Part shown: piece after piece, positions 1 through 10,379 of the stretch | Layout: every line of letters begins with the position of its first letter | Numbering within the stretch: the first letter of the stretch is position 1 | Assembly: GCF_030269925.1 (NCBI RefSeq) | Contig: NC_085128.1 | Location: forward strand, 12,216,501 to 12,280,500 | Source: Bombyx mori | Lineage: Eukaryota > Arthropoda > Insecta > Lepidoptera > Bombycidae | Reading direction: 5' to 3' | Length of the DNA stretch: 64,000 bases | The notes under the pieces: generated by a model | Told to the model about the DNA's origin: nothing | The model's input: only the letters and a program-made list of their open reading frames with translations | Database searches by the model: none | Program-made: the position numbers and the translations under genes

Positions 1-2
1 CC

Positions 3-437
3 GCGAACTACCGTGGATGTCCTAGGGCTCCGCGCAAGCGTTCAACCCTCCCAGCTCCGCGAACCGTCGGCCCAAAGACTTCGGCACCCTCAGTGCCGAA
101 ACCTGCCTTCGTGCCGGCTGCAGTTCCCACGGTTTCAGCGTGGAAAAAGCCGCTGCCGTATACGAAGGCGGGAACGCAAACCGCACCCCCGCCCCCGCTC
201 GCGACACGCCCCGCGCCTCAGCCCCTGCTCGCACCTCGCCCCGCGCCCGCGTTCCGTCCCCCGCAACCCTCTGCCGCCAACGACTTCGCGCTCGTGCGCG
301 ACTTCGTCACCGCGGTGAACTTCGACCGTCTGCGATCGTTCGCTGACGCTATCCGTAGGTCGACAACCCCCGAACAGCGGCTCGCGGCCGCGTTCGATCA
401 CATGGACGTTTACGAGTCCGTGTCGCGTACGTTATAA
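3..437 (+). CDS. LINE ORF1 (gag-like), 3' part only
   Basis: The frame is open from the window edge to a TAA at 435-437. The first codons read ANYRGCP, the usual end of the last CCHC zinc knuckle in jockey-type ORF1 proteins. A proline-rich linker and a short charged C-terminus follow. ORF1 proteins of this clade bind the element RNA. The start lies upstream of the window. ORF2 begins 18 bases after the stop in the same frame, with a second in-frame TAA at 450-452 between them, so ORF2 is probably reached by re-initiation rather than simple readthrough. That mechanism is inference; the spacing and stops are seen directly. Confidence 0.8.
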   Translation, partial: ANYRGCPRAPRKRSTLPAPRTVGPKTSAPSVPKPAFVPAAVPTVSAWKKPLPYTKAGTQTAPPPPLATRPAPQPLLAPRPAPAFRPPQPSAANDFALVRDFVTAVNFDRLRSFADAIRRSTTPEQRLAAAFDHMDVYESVSRTL

Positions 438-455
438 AATCTTTACCGGTAATCA

Positions 456-3338
456 ATGGCGCAAAAAGGTAGAGAAAAACCGTATTCCCTTACGTTAGCA
501 TTCTACAATGCTAACGGACTCGCGCGTCAACGCGATCAAATTTTCGAATTCCTCCGCGACAATCTTATAGATATCTTATTAGTGCAGGAGACCTGTCTGA
601 AGCCCTCGCGTCGCGACCCGAAAGTCGCGAACTACGTCATGGTTAGGAATGACAGACTCACCGCCTCCAAAGGCGGGACTGCCATTTACTATAGACGGGC
701 CCTGCACGTTGTCCCTCTCGATACTCCCTCGCTCTTACATATCGAGGCGTCAGTGTGCCGTATCTCGCTGACGGGACACCAGCCGATCGTCATCGCATCC
801 GTTTATCTCCCCCCGGACAAGCCCCTCCTGAGCAGTGACATCGAGTCACTGTTCGGCATGGGAGACTCCGTCATCCTGGCAGGCGATTTAAATTGCCACC
901 ACACTAGGTGGAATTGCCATCGTACAAACGTGAACGGTAGGCGTCTCGACGCGTTTATAGACGACCTCACCTTCGAAATAGTCGGTCCCCCAACTCCAAC
1001 ATGTTATCCGTATAACATCGCGCTCCGTCCGAGCACTATAGACCTGGCATTGCTTAGGAACGTAACTCTGCGCTTGCGTTCCATCGAAGCAATGTCAGAG
1101 CTCGACTCAGACCACCGACCTGTCGTTATGCAGCTCGGTCGCCCTCACAACCCAGTCACTGTTACGAGGACCATGGTGGATTGGAATAAGCTGGGCACGT
1201 GCCTAGCCGACGCCGCTCCGCCAATCCTCCCTTGCGGCCCGGATTCGAATCCATCCCCCGAGGACACCGTCGAATCCATAAACATCATTACCGATCACAT
1301 CTCTTCCGCGATCATTAGATCTTCAAAAGAAGTCGATGTGGAGGACAGCTTCCACCGCATCAGACTGTCCCCCGATCTTAGGAATCTCTTAAGAGTTAGG
1401 AACGCGGCAATCCGGGCCTACGATCGTCTTCCCACGCATTCAAACCGGATTCGGATGCGTCGTCTACAACGCGAAGTCCACTCCCGCTTAAGCGACGCGC
1501 GTAACGATAATTGGCATAGTTATTTAGAACAACTCGCGCCCTCCCACCAAGCATACTGGCGACTAGCTAGGACTCTCAAATCCGAAACTACCGCTACTAT
1601 GCCTCCCCTCTTACGCCCTTCAGGCCAACCACCGGCATTCGATGACGATGACAAGGCTGAGCTGCTGGCCGATGCACTGCAAGAGCAGTGCACCACCAGC
1701 ACTCAACACGCGGACCCCGAACACACCGAGTTAGTCGACAGGGAGGTCGAGCGCAGAGCTTCCCTGCCGCCCTCGGACGCGTTACCCCCCATTACCACTG
1801 ACGAAGTTAGAGACGCGATCCACAACCTCCAACCTAGGAAGGCACCAGGCTCCGACGGCATCCACAACCGCGCGCTAAAATTTTTGCCAGTCCAACTGAT
1901 AGCAATGTTGGCTACAATTTTAAATGCCGCTATGACGCACTGCATCTTTCCCGCGGTGTGGAAAGAAGCGGACGTTATCGGTATACATAAGCCGGGCAAA
2001 CCGAGAAACGAAACTTCTAGTTACCGTCCGATTAGTCTCCTCTCGACGATAGGAAAAATTTACGAATGTCTCCTTAGGAAACGCCTCTGGGATTTTGTTA
2101 CCGCGAACAAAATTCTCATAGACGAACAGTTCGGATTCCGCTCAAAACACTCGTGCGTACAACAAGTGCACCGCCTCACGGAGCACATTCTGATAGGACT
2201 AAATAGGCGTAAACAAATCCCGACCGGCGCCCTCTTCTTCGACATCGCGAAGGCGTTCGACAAAGTCTGGCACAACGGTTTGATCTACAAACTGTACAAC
2301 ATGGGAGTGCCAGACAGACTCGTGCTCATCATACGAGACTTCTTGTCGAACCGTTCGTTTCGATATCGAGTAGAGGGAACTCGTTCTCGTCCCCGTCAAC
2401 TGACTGCCGGAGTCCCGCAAGGCTCCGCGCTCTCCCCGTTATTATTTAGTTTGTATATCAATGATATACCCCGGTCTCCGGAGACCCATCTAGCGCTCTT
2501 CGCCGACGACACGGCTATCTACTACTCGTGTAGGAAGATGTCGCTGCTTCATCGGCGACTCCAGATCGCAGTAGCCACCATGGGACAGTGGTTCCGGAAG
2601 TGGCGAATAGACATCAACCCCACGAAAAGCGCAGCGGTGCTCTTCAAAAGGGGTCGCCCTCCGAATATCACTTCGAGCATCCCACTCCGTAGTAGGCGCG
2701 CAAACACCTCCGCCGTTAGTCCCATCACTCTCTTTGGCCAGCCCATACCGTGGGTCTCGAAGGTCAAATATCTAGGCGTCACCCTCGACAGAGGGATGAC
2801 ATTCCGTCCCCATATAAAAACGGTACGCGACCGCGCCGCGTTTATTCTAGGACGACTCTATCCAATGCTTTGTAGTCGAAGCAAACTGTCCCTCCGCAAT
2901 AAGGTAACTCTCTACAAAACTTGTATACGCCCCGTCATGACGTATGCAAGCGTAGTGTTCGCTCACTCAGCCCGCACCCACTTGAAATCCCTTCAGGTTA
3001 TTCAATCACGATTCTGCAGGATAGCCGTCGGAGCGCCATGGTTCCTTAGGAATGTGGATCTCCACGATGACCTGGAGCTCGACTCTCTTAGTAAGTATCT
3101 ACAGTCGGCATCACTGCGCCATTTTGAGAAGGCGGCACGACATGAGAACCCTCTCATCGTAGCCGCTGGAAATTACATACCCGACCCAGTAGACCGAATG
3201 GTAAACCGTCGACGTCGCCCAAAGCACGTCATTACGGATCCTCCTGATCCATTAACGGTGCTTTTAGGCACCACAAGCACCGGTCACCGTCCTCGTCGAA
3301 CCCGTCGCTTGCGACGAAGGGCTCGACGAGCGAACTAA
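456..3338 (+). CDS. LINE ORF2: endonuclease and reverse transcriptase, intact
   Basis: A 960-residue protein. Residues 1 to about 225 form an APE-type endonuclease (LVQET near 42, GDLN near 142, SDHRP near 218), which nicks target DNA. Residues of about 480-740 form the reverse transcriptase (YRPISLLS, GVPQGSALSP and the catalytic FADD box at 682-685), which copies the RNA onto the nicked end. A basic C-terminal tail ends in an arginine cluster. No stop or frameshift interrupts the frame, so the enzyme could be functional. The ATG at 456 is the first after the ORF1 stop and directly precedes the endonuclease. Jockey clade is most likely; the exact family name cannot be fixed from sequence alone. 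Confidence 0.93.
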   Translation: MAQKGREKPYSLTLAFYNANGLARQRDQIFEFLRDNLIDILLVQETCLKPSRRDPKVANYVMVRNDRLTASKGGTAIYYRRALHVVPLDTPSLLHIEASVCRISLTGHQPIVIASVYLPPDKPLLSSDIESLFGMGDSVILAGDLNCHHTRWNCHRTNVNGRRLDAFIDDLTFEIVGPPTPTCYPYNIALRPSTIDLALLRNVTLRLRSIEAMSELDSDHRPVVMQLGRPHNPVTVTRTMVDWNKLGTCLADAAPPILPCGPDSNPSPEDTVESINIITDHISSAIIRSSKEVDVEDSFHRIRLSPDLRNLLRVRNAAIRAYDRLPTHSNRIRMRRLQREVHSRLSDARNDNWHSYLEQLAPSHQAYWRLARTLKSETTATMPPLLRPSGQPPAFDDDDKAELLADALQEQCTTSTQHADPEHTELVDREVERRASLPPSDALPPITTDEVRDAIHNLQPRKAPGSDGIHNRALKFLPVQLIAMLATILNAAMTHCIFPAVWKEADVIGIHKPGKPRNETSSYRPISLLSTIGKIYECLLRKRLWDFVTANKILIDEQFGFRSKHSCVQQVHRLTEHILIGLNRRKQIPTGALFFDIAKAFDKVWHNGLIYKLYNMGVPDRLVLIIRDFLSNRSFRYRVEGTRSRPRQLTAGVPQGSALSPLLFSLYINDIPRSPETHLALFADDTAIYYSCRKMSLLHRRLQIAVATMGQWFRKWRIDINPTKSAAVLFKRGRPPNITSSIPLRSRRANTSAVSPITLFGQPIPWVSKVKYLGVTLDRGMTFRPHIKTVRDRAAFILGRLYPMLCSRSKLSLRNKVTLYKTCIRPVMTYASVVFAHSARTHLKSLQVIQSRFCRIAVGAPWFLRNVDLHDDLELDSLSKYLQSASLRHFEKAARHENPLIVAAGNYIPDPVDRMVNRRRRPKHVITDPPDPLTVLLGTTSTGHRPRRTRRLRRRARRAN

Positions 3339-3550
3339 CCCATAGACACAGCCCACTGAGTTTCTCGCCGGATCTTCTCAGTGGGTCGCGTTTCCGATCC
3401 GGTGGTAGATTCTGCGAAGCACTGCTCTTGCTAGGGTCAGTGTTAGCAACTCTCCGGTTGAGCCCCGCGAGCTCACCTACTAACGTTAGGGCGAAGCTGA
3501 AATAGCCTCTCAAGGCTATCAGCATAGGTAGGAATAAAAAAAAAAAAAAA

Positions 3551-3836
3551 TGCAAATTCAGTTCGAGACAGCGAGCCGACGAGTCAAGACCTCTCCGAAA
3601 GAAGAGGAGAGCGCCAACCGAACAAGAAAAGACTCGCTCCTACGCCCTGCGCCGGTCAAGCCACGAGGACCGTGTGAACGCCATACTGAAGCCTTCGTTA
3701 TTTTCCTCGAACCAATCCCAGCACCCGTTCCGCGACAGCCACTGCGGCAATACTCGAGCCACCACGTTTCAACGAGAGTAAGAAGTCTAAAAATCACACG
3801 TGGTGGCCGAAACCTGAGCGGTGGCCGTCCGGAATA
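3551..3836 (+). repeat. BEL 5' LTR, R-U5 part only
   Basis: This segment matches 10380-10664. Its first base is only 9 positions before the A of the initiator motif TCAGTT (A at 3560), so it corresponds to the start of the element's RNA rather than to a full LTR. U3 and the TATA box seen in the 3' copy are absent. Confidence 0.85.
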
Positions 3837-3837
3837 T

Positions 3838-3857
3838 TGGTCCTTCGAGAGCCGGAT
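3838..3857 (+). other. Probable tRNA primer binding site of the BEL element
   Basis: The 5' LTR copy ends at about 3836, and the next bases begin with TGG, as expected for pairing with the CCA end of a tRNA (TGGTCCTTCGAGAGCCGG). The 3' LTR is followed by unrelated sequence, which supports this boundary. Which tRNA serves as primer is not determined. Confidence 0.6.
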
Positions 3858-3896
3858 TCATTTGAGGAAGATCGAAGAAAATTGAAGATTGAAGAA

Positions 3897-6800
3897 ATGG
3901 TGCTCACACGGTCCGAGAAGATGAGGTCGTCACGCCTTGACCGACCCGGCAACGAAGCTGTCTCGGGCTCAACATCGCAAGACGCACAGCAACGAGCTGT
4001 GTCGGCCGCGCCGCGTTCGGGAGTGACGCAGGGACCGCCACCGATGGCGGCAACCTCCTCCCAGTCAACCGCGCCGCGTTCGGGAGTGACGCAGGGACCG
4101 CCACCGATGGCGGCACCCTCCTCCCAAGTGGAAAAGTGTCCGGGAGTGCCGCGGGGCTCACAAGCGATGCCCCCCTCCCGCCAAATATTGCCTACGCAAT
4201 ACTCGCCGGCGTCGCCAACGGGACCGAACAGCGGGGTCTGTCGTCGAGTGGTCAGACCTCCCAGCACCGCGACACCGGCAACAACTTCAGGCGACGCAGC
4301 AACGGAGAGCGTCGTATCCGCGAGCCAGAACAAGAAGGAGTCAGCGCTCGCGGCCAATCAAATAGTACACGGGTCCCACATCACGGACGCCGCTGCCAAA
4401 ATCTCGACGACAGAAGAAGGTTCCACACTCCGCGACGGGATGGCGCCACCAGTACGAGGATCTTCGAGAAAGTCGAGTCAACAGTCACAACGGCTGTTGC
4501 TTATGGCGCGCCTCAAGGAAGAGCATCTTCGCGCCAAAGAAGAACAAGCCCGACTCCAAGCAGAGCTCGCCGCCGCCCGCATCTCAACATTAGAAGCCGA
4601 AGCGCTCGTTGAAGAGGAGGAAGATGCGCGCACAACACTCACGGAGGACGAGAACGAGCAATCACAGCGCATCGATACATGGCTCAGTCAGCAACGATCG
4701 ATCGCGCTACAGGGAGTCGAAGAAAGAGTAATGCAGCCAACACATGGATCACCAGCCACCATCGAGCAACCGCAACTGGAACTTCCCGCACCAATAGAAC
4801 AGCTGAAGCTACCGGCCCCTGCCGCGGCACCGATTGCCGCACCTGTCGCACCGAAGAGCGACATTGCCGAACTAGCAGCTGCCATCGCGACGGCCGCCCG
4901 CCAAGCCAGGCCCGGACCATCGCATCGGTACTACGGGGAGCTTCCAGTGTACAGTGGATCGCACCAGGAATGGCTCTCCTTCAAGGTCGCCTACGCCGAA
5001 TCAGCGGACAGCTTCAGCGCCGCAGAGAATACTGCGAGACTTCGGCGTACGTTGAGAGGAAGAGCAAGAGAAGCGGTCGAAAACTTGTTGCTGCATTACA
5101 CCGAGCCCGCCGAGATCATGCGAACTCTAGAATCGCGCTTCGGACGTCCAGAAGCAATCGCCGCAACGGAGCTGGAACGACTGCGCGCGCTGCCACGCTG
5201 CACGGACACACCGAGGGACATCTGCGTATTCGCGAATAAGGTGAACAACGTCGTCGCCGCTCTGAGGGCCCTCGACCGCGTACATTATATGTACAACCCG
5301 GAGCTCACCAACATCACATCGGAGAAGCTGCCGTCCACTCTACGCCACCGCTGGTTCGAATTCTCAGCGACTCAACCGGCGGGAGAACCGGACCTCGTCA
5401 AGCTGTCGCGCTTCTTACAGCGCGAGGCGGACCTGTGCAGCCCATACGCACAGCCGGAACCAGAGACGAGAGTGGAGAACACCAGCGGTCGGCGGAAGAT
5501 GTTGAACATGCCTCAGAGGACGCACACCACGCAAGCAAAGGAAGAGAGGAAATGCGCAGCATGTCAGAAGCCGGGGCACATCCCACAAGATTGTCCCGAA
5601 TTCAAGAGAGCAGCCGTCAGCGAGCGCTGGGATACGGCGAAGCGCGAGAATTTGTGTTTCCGGTGCCTACGGTTCCGGTCCCGGGGACACGTATGCAAAA
5701 AGAAGAAGTGCGGCGTCGACAGCTGCGAACGCACGCACCACGAGCTGTTGCATAAGAAGCCAGCATGGCAGAAGCCGAAAGAAAAAGAAGAGGCGGTCAC
5801 CTCGACGTGGGCCGCAAGAAGTGCGACAGCCTACCTGAAGATGGCGCCAATTACTGTTATCGGACCGGCGGGAGAAGCAGATACATGGGCCCTGCTGGAC
5901 GACGGGTCAACGATCTCGCTGATTGACGAAGACTTCGCGAGACGAGTGGGCGCCAAAGGACCGATCGAACCCCTCTTCATCACTGCCATCGGAGACAATA
6001 AGATAGACGCAACACGCTCACGACGCGTCCCGCTGAAGTTATGCGGACGCACGGGGGAACCGCAAGGACTGAACCTACGGACAGTCAACGGCTTAAAATT
6101 AACACCACAGCGACTGAACATCGAAGTCCTCGCGTCGTGCCATCACCTCACCGACCTCCGGCATCACTTCAAAACGAGCTACGCCTCGCCGAAGATCCTG
6201 ATCGGCCAAGACAACTGGCACCTGCTGGTGACGGAGGAGATGCGGACGGGACGACGCGATCAGCCAGTGGCGTCTCGTACTCCGCTCGGGTGGGTCGTGC
6301 ACGGAGCACACCCGGGAGGCAAGAGACAGCGCGTCAACTTCGTGGCACACGCGACGACGGCCGACGCGAACATGGACGAAGCCCTCAGGCACTACTTCGC
6401 GATCGAGGGACTCACCGTCGCCGCCAAGACGCCGAAGAATGACCCAGACGAGCGCGCGCTGAAGATCCTGCGAGAGACCACTCAACAGCGACCCGACGGC
6501 CGCTACGAGACCGCACTGCTGTGGCGTGAGGAGGGCCTGAAGATGCCCAACAATTTTGAAGCCGCGCTGAATCGCCTGACGTCCGTAGAGAAGAAACTGG
6601 AGAAGGATCCAAATTTGAAAGAGCGCTACAAGCGACAAATGGACGCACTGGTAGCGAAAGGATACGCCGAAGTAGCTCCGTCAACGGGGACGAAGGACCG
6701 AACCTGGTACCTACCACACTTCGGCGTAACACATCCGATGAAGCCGGACAAGATTCGCATCGTGCACGATGCCGCTGCGAAGACCAGGGGGAAGAGCCTC

Positions 6801-9800
6801 AACGACTTCCTGCTCACCGGCCCGGACCTGCTGCAGTCGCTGCCCGGAGTGATGATGCGCTTCAGGCAGCACGCCGTCGCCGTCTCAGCGGACATCACAG
6901 AGATGTTCATGCAAATAGGCGTCCGAAGCGAGGACCGCGACGCGCTCCGGTACTTGTGGAGGGAGGACCCTTCACAGGAGCCTACAGAGTACCGGATGAA
7001 ATCTATAATCTTTGGCGCGACAAGCTCACCCGCGACCGCCACCTACGTGAAGAACGCCAACGCGGAGAAGTACCGACTGCAGTACCCGGACGCCGCCGAC
7101 GCAATCGTACGCAACCACTATATGGACGATTACCTGGGAAGTTACCGGACAAGCGAAGACGCGATCAGGATCGCAAATGAGGTGAGGGCAGTACACCGGC
7201 AAGGCCATTTCGAGTTACGAAAATGGACCTCGAATAACGAGGAGGTACGGTGCCACATGACCGACGAAGCCCCACCTACAAGTGTGACGCTGTCCGATGG
7301 AACGGAAATAGAACGAGTACTTGGCCTGGTGTGGAGACCTGCTGAAGACGTCCTCGCCTTCAATCTGGACATGGCGCGAATCCCAAGAGAAGTCTTGGAG
7401 AGCAGCGCGCCTACGAAGAGACAGGCTCTGCGAATTATGATGTCCGTCTACGATCCCCAAGGCATCGCATCACCAGTCACTGTCGGAGCGAAGAAGATCC
7501 TCCAAGAAACGTGGCGCCGAGGGACGGCGTGGGACTCCCCCCTCGATGAAGACCTCTGCGCGATGTGGAGAGAGTGGATCGACCACTTAAGACGCCTGCG
7601 CGGCGTCTCAGTGCCGCGCTGCTATCCCGGCTACTCAGACGCCGCCAACCTCCAGCTCCACACATACGTAGACGCCAGTGAGTCCGCCTACGCCGCCGCG
7701 TTATACTGGCGCGCCGAAATGCCCGACGGGGAGATCAGGACCTCCCTCGTACTCGCCAAAGCCCGAGTCGCGCCCTTGAAACTCACCTCGATACCGCGCC
7801 TCGAGCTACAAGCTGCCGTGATGGGCAGCCGCATGGCCGCGGCTGTCACAGAGGAACACGACAGAAAACCAGACGCGAGAGTGTTCTGGACAGACAGCGC
7901 CACCGTATTGACCTGGCTACGAACGGGGTCGAGGTCGTATCGACCGTTCGTCGCTCACCGCATTGCAGCGGTAGAAGAGAACAGCACTGTGGAGGAATGG
8001 CGCTGGGTCCCCACGAAGGAAAATGTCGCCGACGACGCCACTAGAGAGCTACCCGTCGGCTTTGAAAGAAACCACCGCTGGTTCATAGGCCCGGAATACC
8101 TAAGACGGCATCCGGATGATTGGCCCGTACAACGGACTGCAAGAAGGGCAGAAGAGACGGGTGAAGAGAAGTGCGCAACGCTCGCCGTGAGCAGAGAGAG
8201 CCTCGGCGAAGCAATCCCGGACCCGAGACGCTTCTCCAAGTGGGAGAAGTACCTGCGTGCAACGGGGCGAATACTGCAATTCGTCGACCTATGCCGCAGA
8301 AGTCGCGAGCGCACTCATTACAAGAGGACCAGGCGGAACCCGCGTTCGGACCCGACGTGGGAGAAGAATAGAAAGAAGACGACTTCGAAGACCCCGCTGA
8401 ACACACCGCGGACGCCAGAGCAAGCAGTCATTCAATGGAAGACTTTAGACGCCGACACGCTTCGACGCGCCGAGACGCTCATTTGGCGACAGAGCCAGCG
8501 GGCGGCCTTCGAGGAAGAGATTTTGACGCTCCAGCGAGGGAAACAGATATCCCCAGCGAGCCGACTGCGAAACTTGTCCGTAACTTACGCGGACGGGATA
8601 TTGAGAATAAACGGACGCATCGGCAACATAGAGGGAGCTGACGTCATCACCTCGCCTCTCGTGCTAGACGGATCCCGACGCGAAACGAGACTGATGATAG
8701 ACTTCATCCATAGAAAGATGCACCACGCCGGAACCGAAGCTACGATCGCCGAGTGCCGACAGTCGTACTGGGTCTTACGCCTACGCCCAGTGACACGGAG
8801 CGTGATCCACAACTGTCTTCCGTGTCGTATCCGCAAGGACACTCCACCGCGTCCAGCCACAGGCGACCACCCACCGAGCAGACTGGCACACCATCGGCGA
8901 CCATTTACATACGTGGGCCTCGATTACTTCGGGCCCTATCAAGTGACCACCGGCAGAAGCACCCAGAAGCACTACGTGGCCATCTTCACATGTCTCACTA
9001 CGCGTGCGGTACATTTAGAACCGGCAGCGAGCCTCAGCACGGACTCAGCGGTGATGGCACTCCGGCGCATGATCGCGCGCCGGGGAGCCCCGACGGAGAT
9101 ATGGAGCGACAACGGCACCAATTTACGGGGTGCCGACAAGGAGCTGCGCCAAGCTTTGGACAAGGCGACTGAGCATGAAGCGAGCTTAAGGCTTATACAA
9201 TGGCGCTTCATCCCACCGGGCGCGCCTTTCATGGGCGGCGCCTGGGAGAGAATGGTGCGGGCGGTAAAGGCCGCGCTCTCGGCCACGGAACAGCCGAGGC
9301 ACCCGACGCCCGAAATATTTCATACTCTGCTAGCGGAGGCAGAGTTCACAGTGAACAGCCGACCTCTCACTCACGTATCGGTGAGCGCCGACGATCCCGA
9401 CCCTCTGACACCGAACCACTTCCTGCTGGGAGGCCCGGCGCGAGTCCCCGTGCCGGGCAAATTTGACGACGCCGACCTCGTAGGGCGCGCACACTGGCGC
9501 GCAGCACAACGTCTGGCAGATGTGTTCTGGAGTCGCTGGCTCCGGGAGTACCTGCCCGACCTGCAGAACCGGCGGGAGCCCCACAGCCGCGGGCCCGCCC
9601 TGAAGATAGGCGACGTCGTGATAATAGCAGACGGAACGCTCCCACGCAACACCTGGCCACGTGGGATCATCCAGGAGGTTTACCCAGGGGCCGACGGCAT
9701 CACTCGAGTGGTCGACGTGCGCACCGCCGGCGGTATCCTGCGACGCCCGGCAAAGAAGATCATCGTGCTGCCCACGATGTCAGCCGCTCACCAAGGAGGA

Positions 9801-9857
9801 TGCAGCGACGTGAACGACGCTGCACGGCGGGAGGATGTTCGCGACGGACATGAATAA
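3897..9857 (+). CDS. BEL/Pao gag-pol polyprotein, intact
   Basis: One uninterrupted frame encodes gag and pol together, 1986 residues from the first ATG at 3897. In order: a coiled-coil, proline-rich N-terminus; a gag core of the DUF1759 type near residues 345-435; two cysteine-histidine knuckles near 551-616; a retropepsin-like protease with LDDGST near 667; a reverse transcriptase with YMDD at about 1075-1078; an RNase H segment with YVDAS near 1259; a zinc-binding region near 1600-1643; an integrase with catalytic D at 1738 and E at 1784 (45 residues between); and a C-terminal DUF5641-like domain. The product would assemble particles, copy its RNA and insert the cDNA. There is no env-like frame. 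The frame is also open upstream to 3837, but without an ATG. Confidence 0.93.
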   Translation: MVLTRSEKMRSSRLDRPGNEAVSGSTSQDAQQRAVSAAPRSGVTQGPPPMAATSSQSTAPRSGVTQGPPPMAAPSSQVEKCPGVPRGSQAMPPSRQILPTQYSPASPTGPNSGVCRRVVRPPSTATPATTSGDAATESVVSASQNKKESALAANQIVHGSHITDAAAKISTTEEGSTLRDGMAPPVRGSSRKSSQQSQRLLLMARLKEEHLRAKEEQARLQAELAAARISTLEAEALVEEEEDARTTLTEDENEQSQRIDTWLSQQRSIALQGVEERVMQPTHGSPATIEQPQLELPAPIEQLKLPAPAAAPIAAPVAPKSDIAELAAAIATAARQARPGPSHRYYGELPVYSGSHQEWLSFKVAYAESADSFSAAENTARLRRTLRGRAREAVENLLLHYTEPAEIMRTLESRFGRPEAIAATELERLRALPRCTDTPRDICVFANKVNNVVAALRALDRVHYMYNPELTNITSEKLPSTLRHRWFEFSATQPAGEPDLVKLSRFLQREADLCSPYAQPEPETRVENTSGRRKMLNMPQRTHTTQAKEERKCAACQKPGHIPQDCPEFKRAAVSERWDTAKRENLCFRCLRFRSRGHVCKKKKCGVDSCERTHHELLHKKPAWQKPKEKEEAVTSTWAARSATAYLKMAPITVIGPAGEADTWALLDDGSTISLIDEDFARRVGAKGPIEPLFITAIGDNKIDATRSRRVPLKLCGRTGEPQGLNLRTVNGLKLTPQRLNIEVLASCHHLTDLRHHFKTSYASPKILIGQDNWHLLVTEEMRTGRRDQPVASRTPLGWVVHGAHPGGKRQRVNFVAHATTADANMDEALRHYFAIEGLTVAAKTPKNDPDERALKILRETTQQRPDGRYETALLWREEGLKMPNNFEAALNRLTSVEKKLEKDPNLKERYKRQMDALVAKGYAEVAPSTGTKDRTWYLPHFGVTHPMKPDKIRIVHDAAAKTRGKSLNDFLLTGPDLLQSLPGVMMRFRQHAVAVSADITEMFMQIGVRSEDRDALRYLWREDPSQEPTEYRMKSIIFGATSSPATATYVKNANAEKYRLQYPDAADAIVRNHYMDDYLGSYRTSEDAIRIANEVRAVHRQGHFELRKWTSNNEEVRCHMTDEAPPTSVTLSDGTEIERVLGLVWRPAEDVLAFNLDMARIPREVLESSAPTKRQALRIMMSVYDPQGIASPVTVGAKKILQETWRRGTAWDSPLDEDLCAMWREWIDHLRRLRGVSVPRCYPGYSDAANLQLHTYVDASESAYAAALYWRAEMPDGEIRTSLVLAKARVAPLKLTSIPRLELQAAVMGSRMAAAVTEEHDRKPDARVFWTDSATVLTWLRTGSRSYRPFVAHRIAAVEENSTVEEWRWVPTKENVADDATRELPVGFERNHRWFIGPEYLRRHPDDWPVQRTARRAEETGEEKCATLAVSRESLGEAIPDPRRFSKWEKYLRATGRILQFVDLCRRSRERTHYKRTRRNPRSDPTWEKNRKKTTSKTPLNTPRTPEQAVIQWKTLDADTLRRAETLIWRQSQRAAFEEEILTLQRGKQISPASRLRNLSVTYADGILRINGRIGNIEGADVITSPLVLDGSRRETRLMIDFIHRKMHHAGTEATIAECRQSYWVLRLRPVTRSVIHNCLPCRIRKDTPPRPATGDHPPSRLAHHRRPFTYVGLDYFGPYQVTTGRSTQKHYVAIFTCLTTRAVHLEPAASLSTDSAVMALRRMIARRGAPTEIWSDNGTNLRGADKELRQALDKATEHEASLRLIQWRFIPPGAPFMGGAWERMVRAVKAALSATEQPRHPTPEIFHTLLAEAEFTVNSRPLTHVSVSADDPDPLTPNHFLLGGPARVPVPGKFDDADLVGRAHWRAAQRLADVFWSRWLREYLPDLQNRREPHSRGPALKIGDVVIIADGTLPRNTWPRGIIQEVYPGADGITRVVDVRTAGGILRRPAKKIIVLPTMSAAHQGGCSDVNDAARREDVRDGHE

Positions 9858-10379
9858 ATGTAGAATAGATATTATTCGCGACGGACATTGATAGTTTAAA
9901 ATAGATAGAAAATATAGTAATAGATAAATAGTTAAATAGAGATATGTTCGCAAAGTACAGCGAGATTTAATAGAAATAGACAATGTCCGTAAATAGACTG
10001 TATGTTAAAAATAGTTGTAACATAAAATAGAGTGTAAACATAGTAAAAATGTCCGTAAATAGATAAAGAATATCCGAATAAATAGTTATATTAAGAATAT
10101 GTTGGCGTAAAATAGACAATAAATAGATAGTACGCTAAACATAGAAATAAGTAATTTGTAAATATTGTATTTTGTTTGTAAATAAAGATTGGTCCTCGTG
10201 GTCTTTAATTTGGCGTGGGAACGCAGGAGCGAGTCACAATACGGGCAACTAATAGAGCGACTAGGCAAACAATAGGCGAGCGAGGCGGCCGAGAGAACAA
10301 TAGACGCCCACCGTGCTCGGACTCATAATAGCGCTGGCCGAGTGCGTGTGGGCGACCATAAATAAGGGGCCTACCTCGC
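9858..10379 (+). repeat. BEL 3' non-coding region and U3 of the 3' LTR
   Basis: After the gag-pol stop the sequence turns AT-rich, with many loose repeats of AATAGA and GTCCGTAAATAG. From about 10200 it becomes GC-richer and leads into the promoter. The exact U3 start and the polypurine tract cannot be placed, because no second U3 copy is present to compare. Confidence 0.6.

Larger units (their letters stand above)
1..3550 (+). mobile_element. Jockey-clade non-LTR retrotransposon (LINE), 5' end outside the window
   Basis: The element enters the window inside ORF1, carries a complete ORF2, a 3' UTR of about 200 bases and a poly-A tail at about 3536-3550. Shorter copies of its 3' end lie at 13399-13632, 22121-22423 and 26347-26542, which fixes where the element ends. 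The poly-A run abuts the BEL element at 3551 with no intervening base. Clade assignment rests on the ORF1 zinc-knuckle ending, the APE-type endonuclease and the FADD-box reverse transcriptase. Confidence 0.93.

Noticed and set aside
3837..3896. Earlier start of BEL gag-pol at the TTG codon
   Set aside because: This part is the primer binding site and leader; the first ATG is at 3897.
3794..4357. Long open frame on the minus strand opposite BEL gag
   Set aside because: Shadow of the GC-rich coding frame, as are similar frames over 4000-9700 and 57400-58600.
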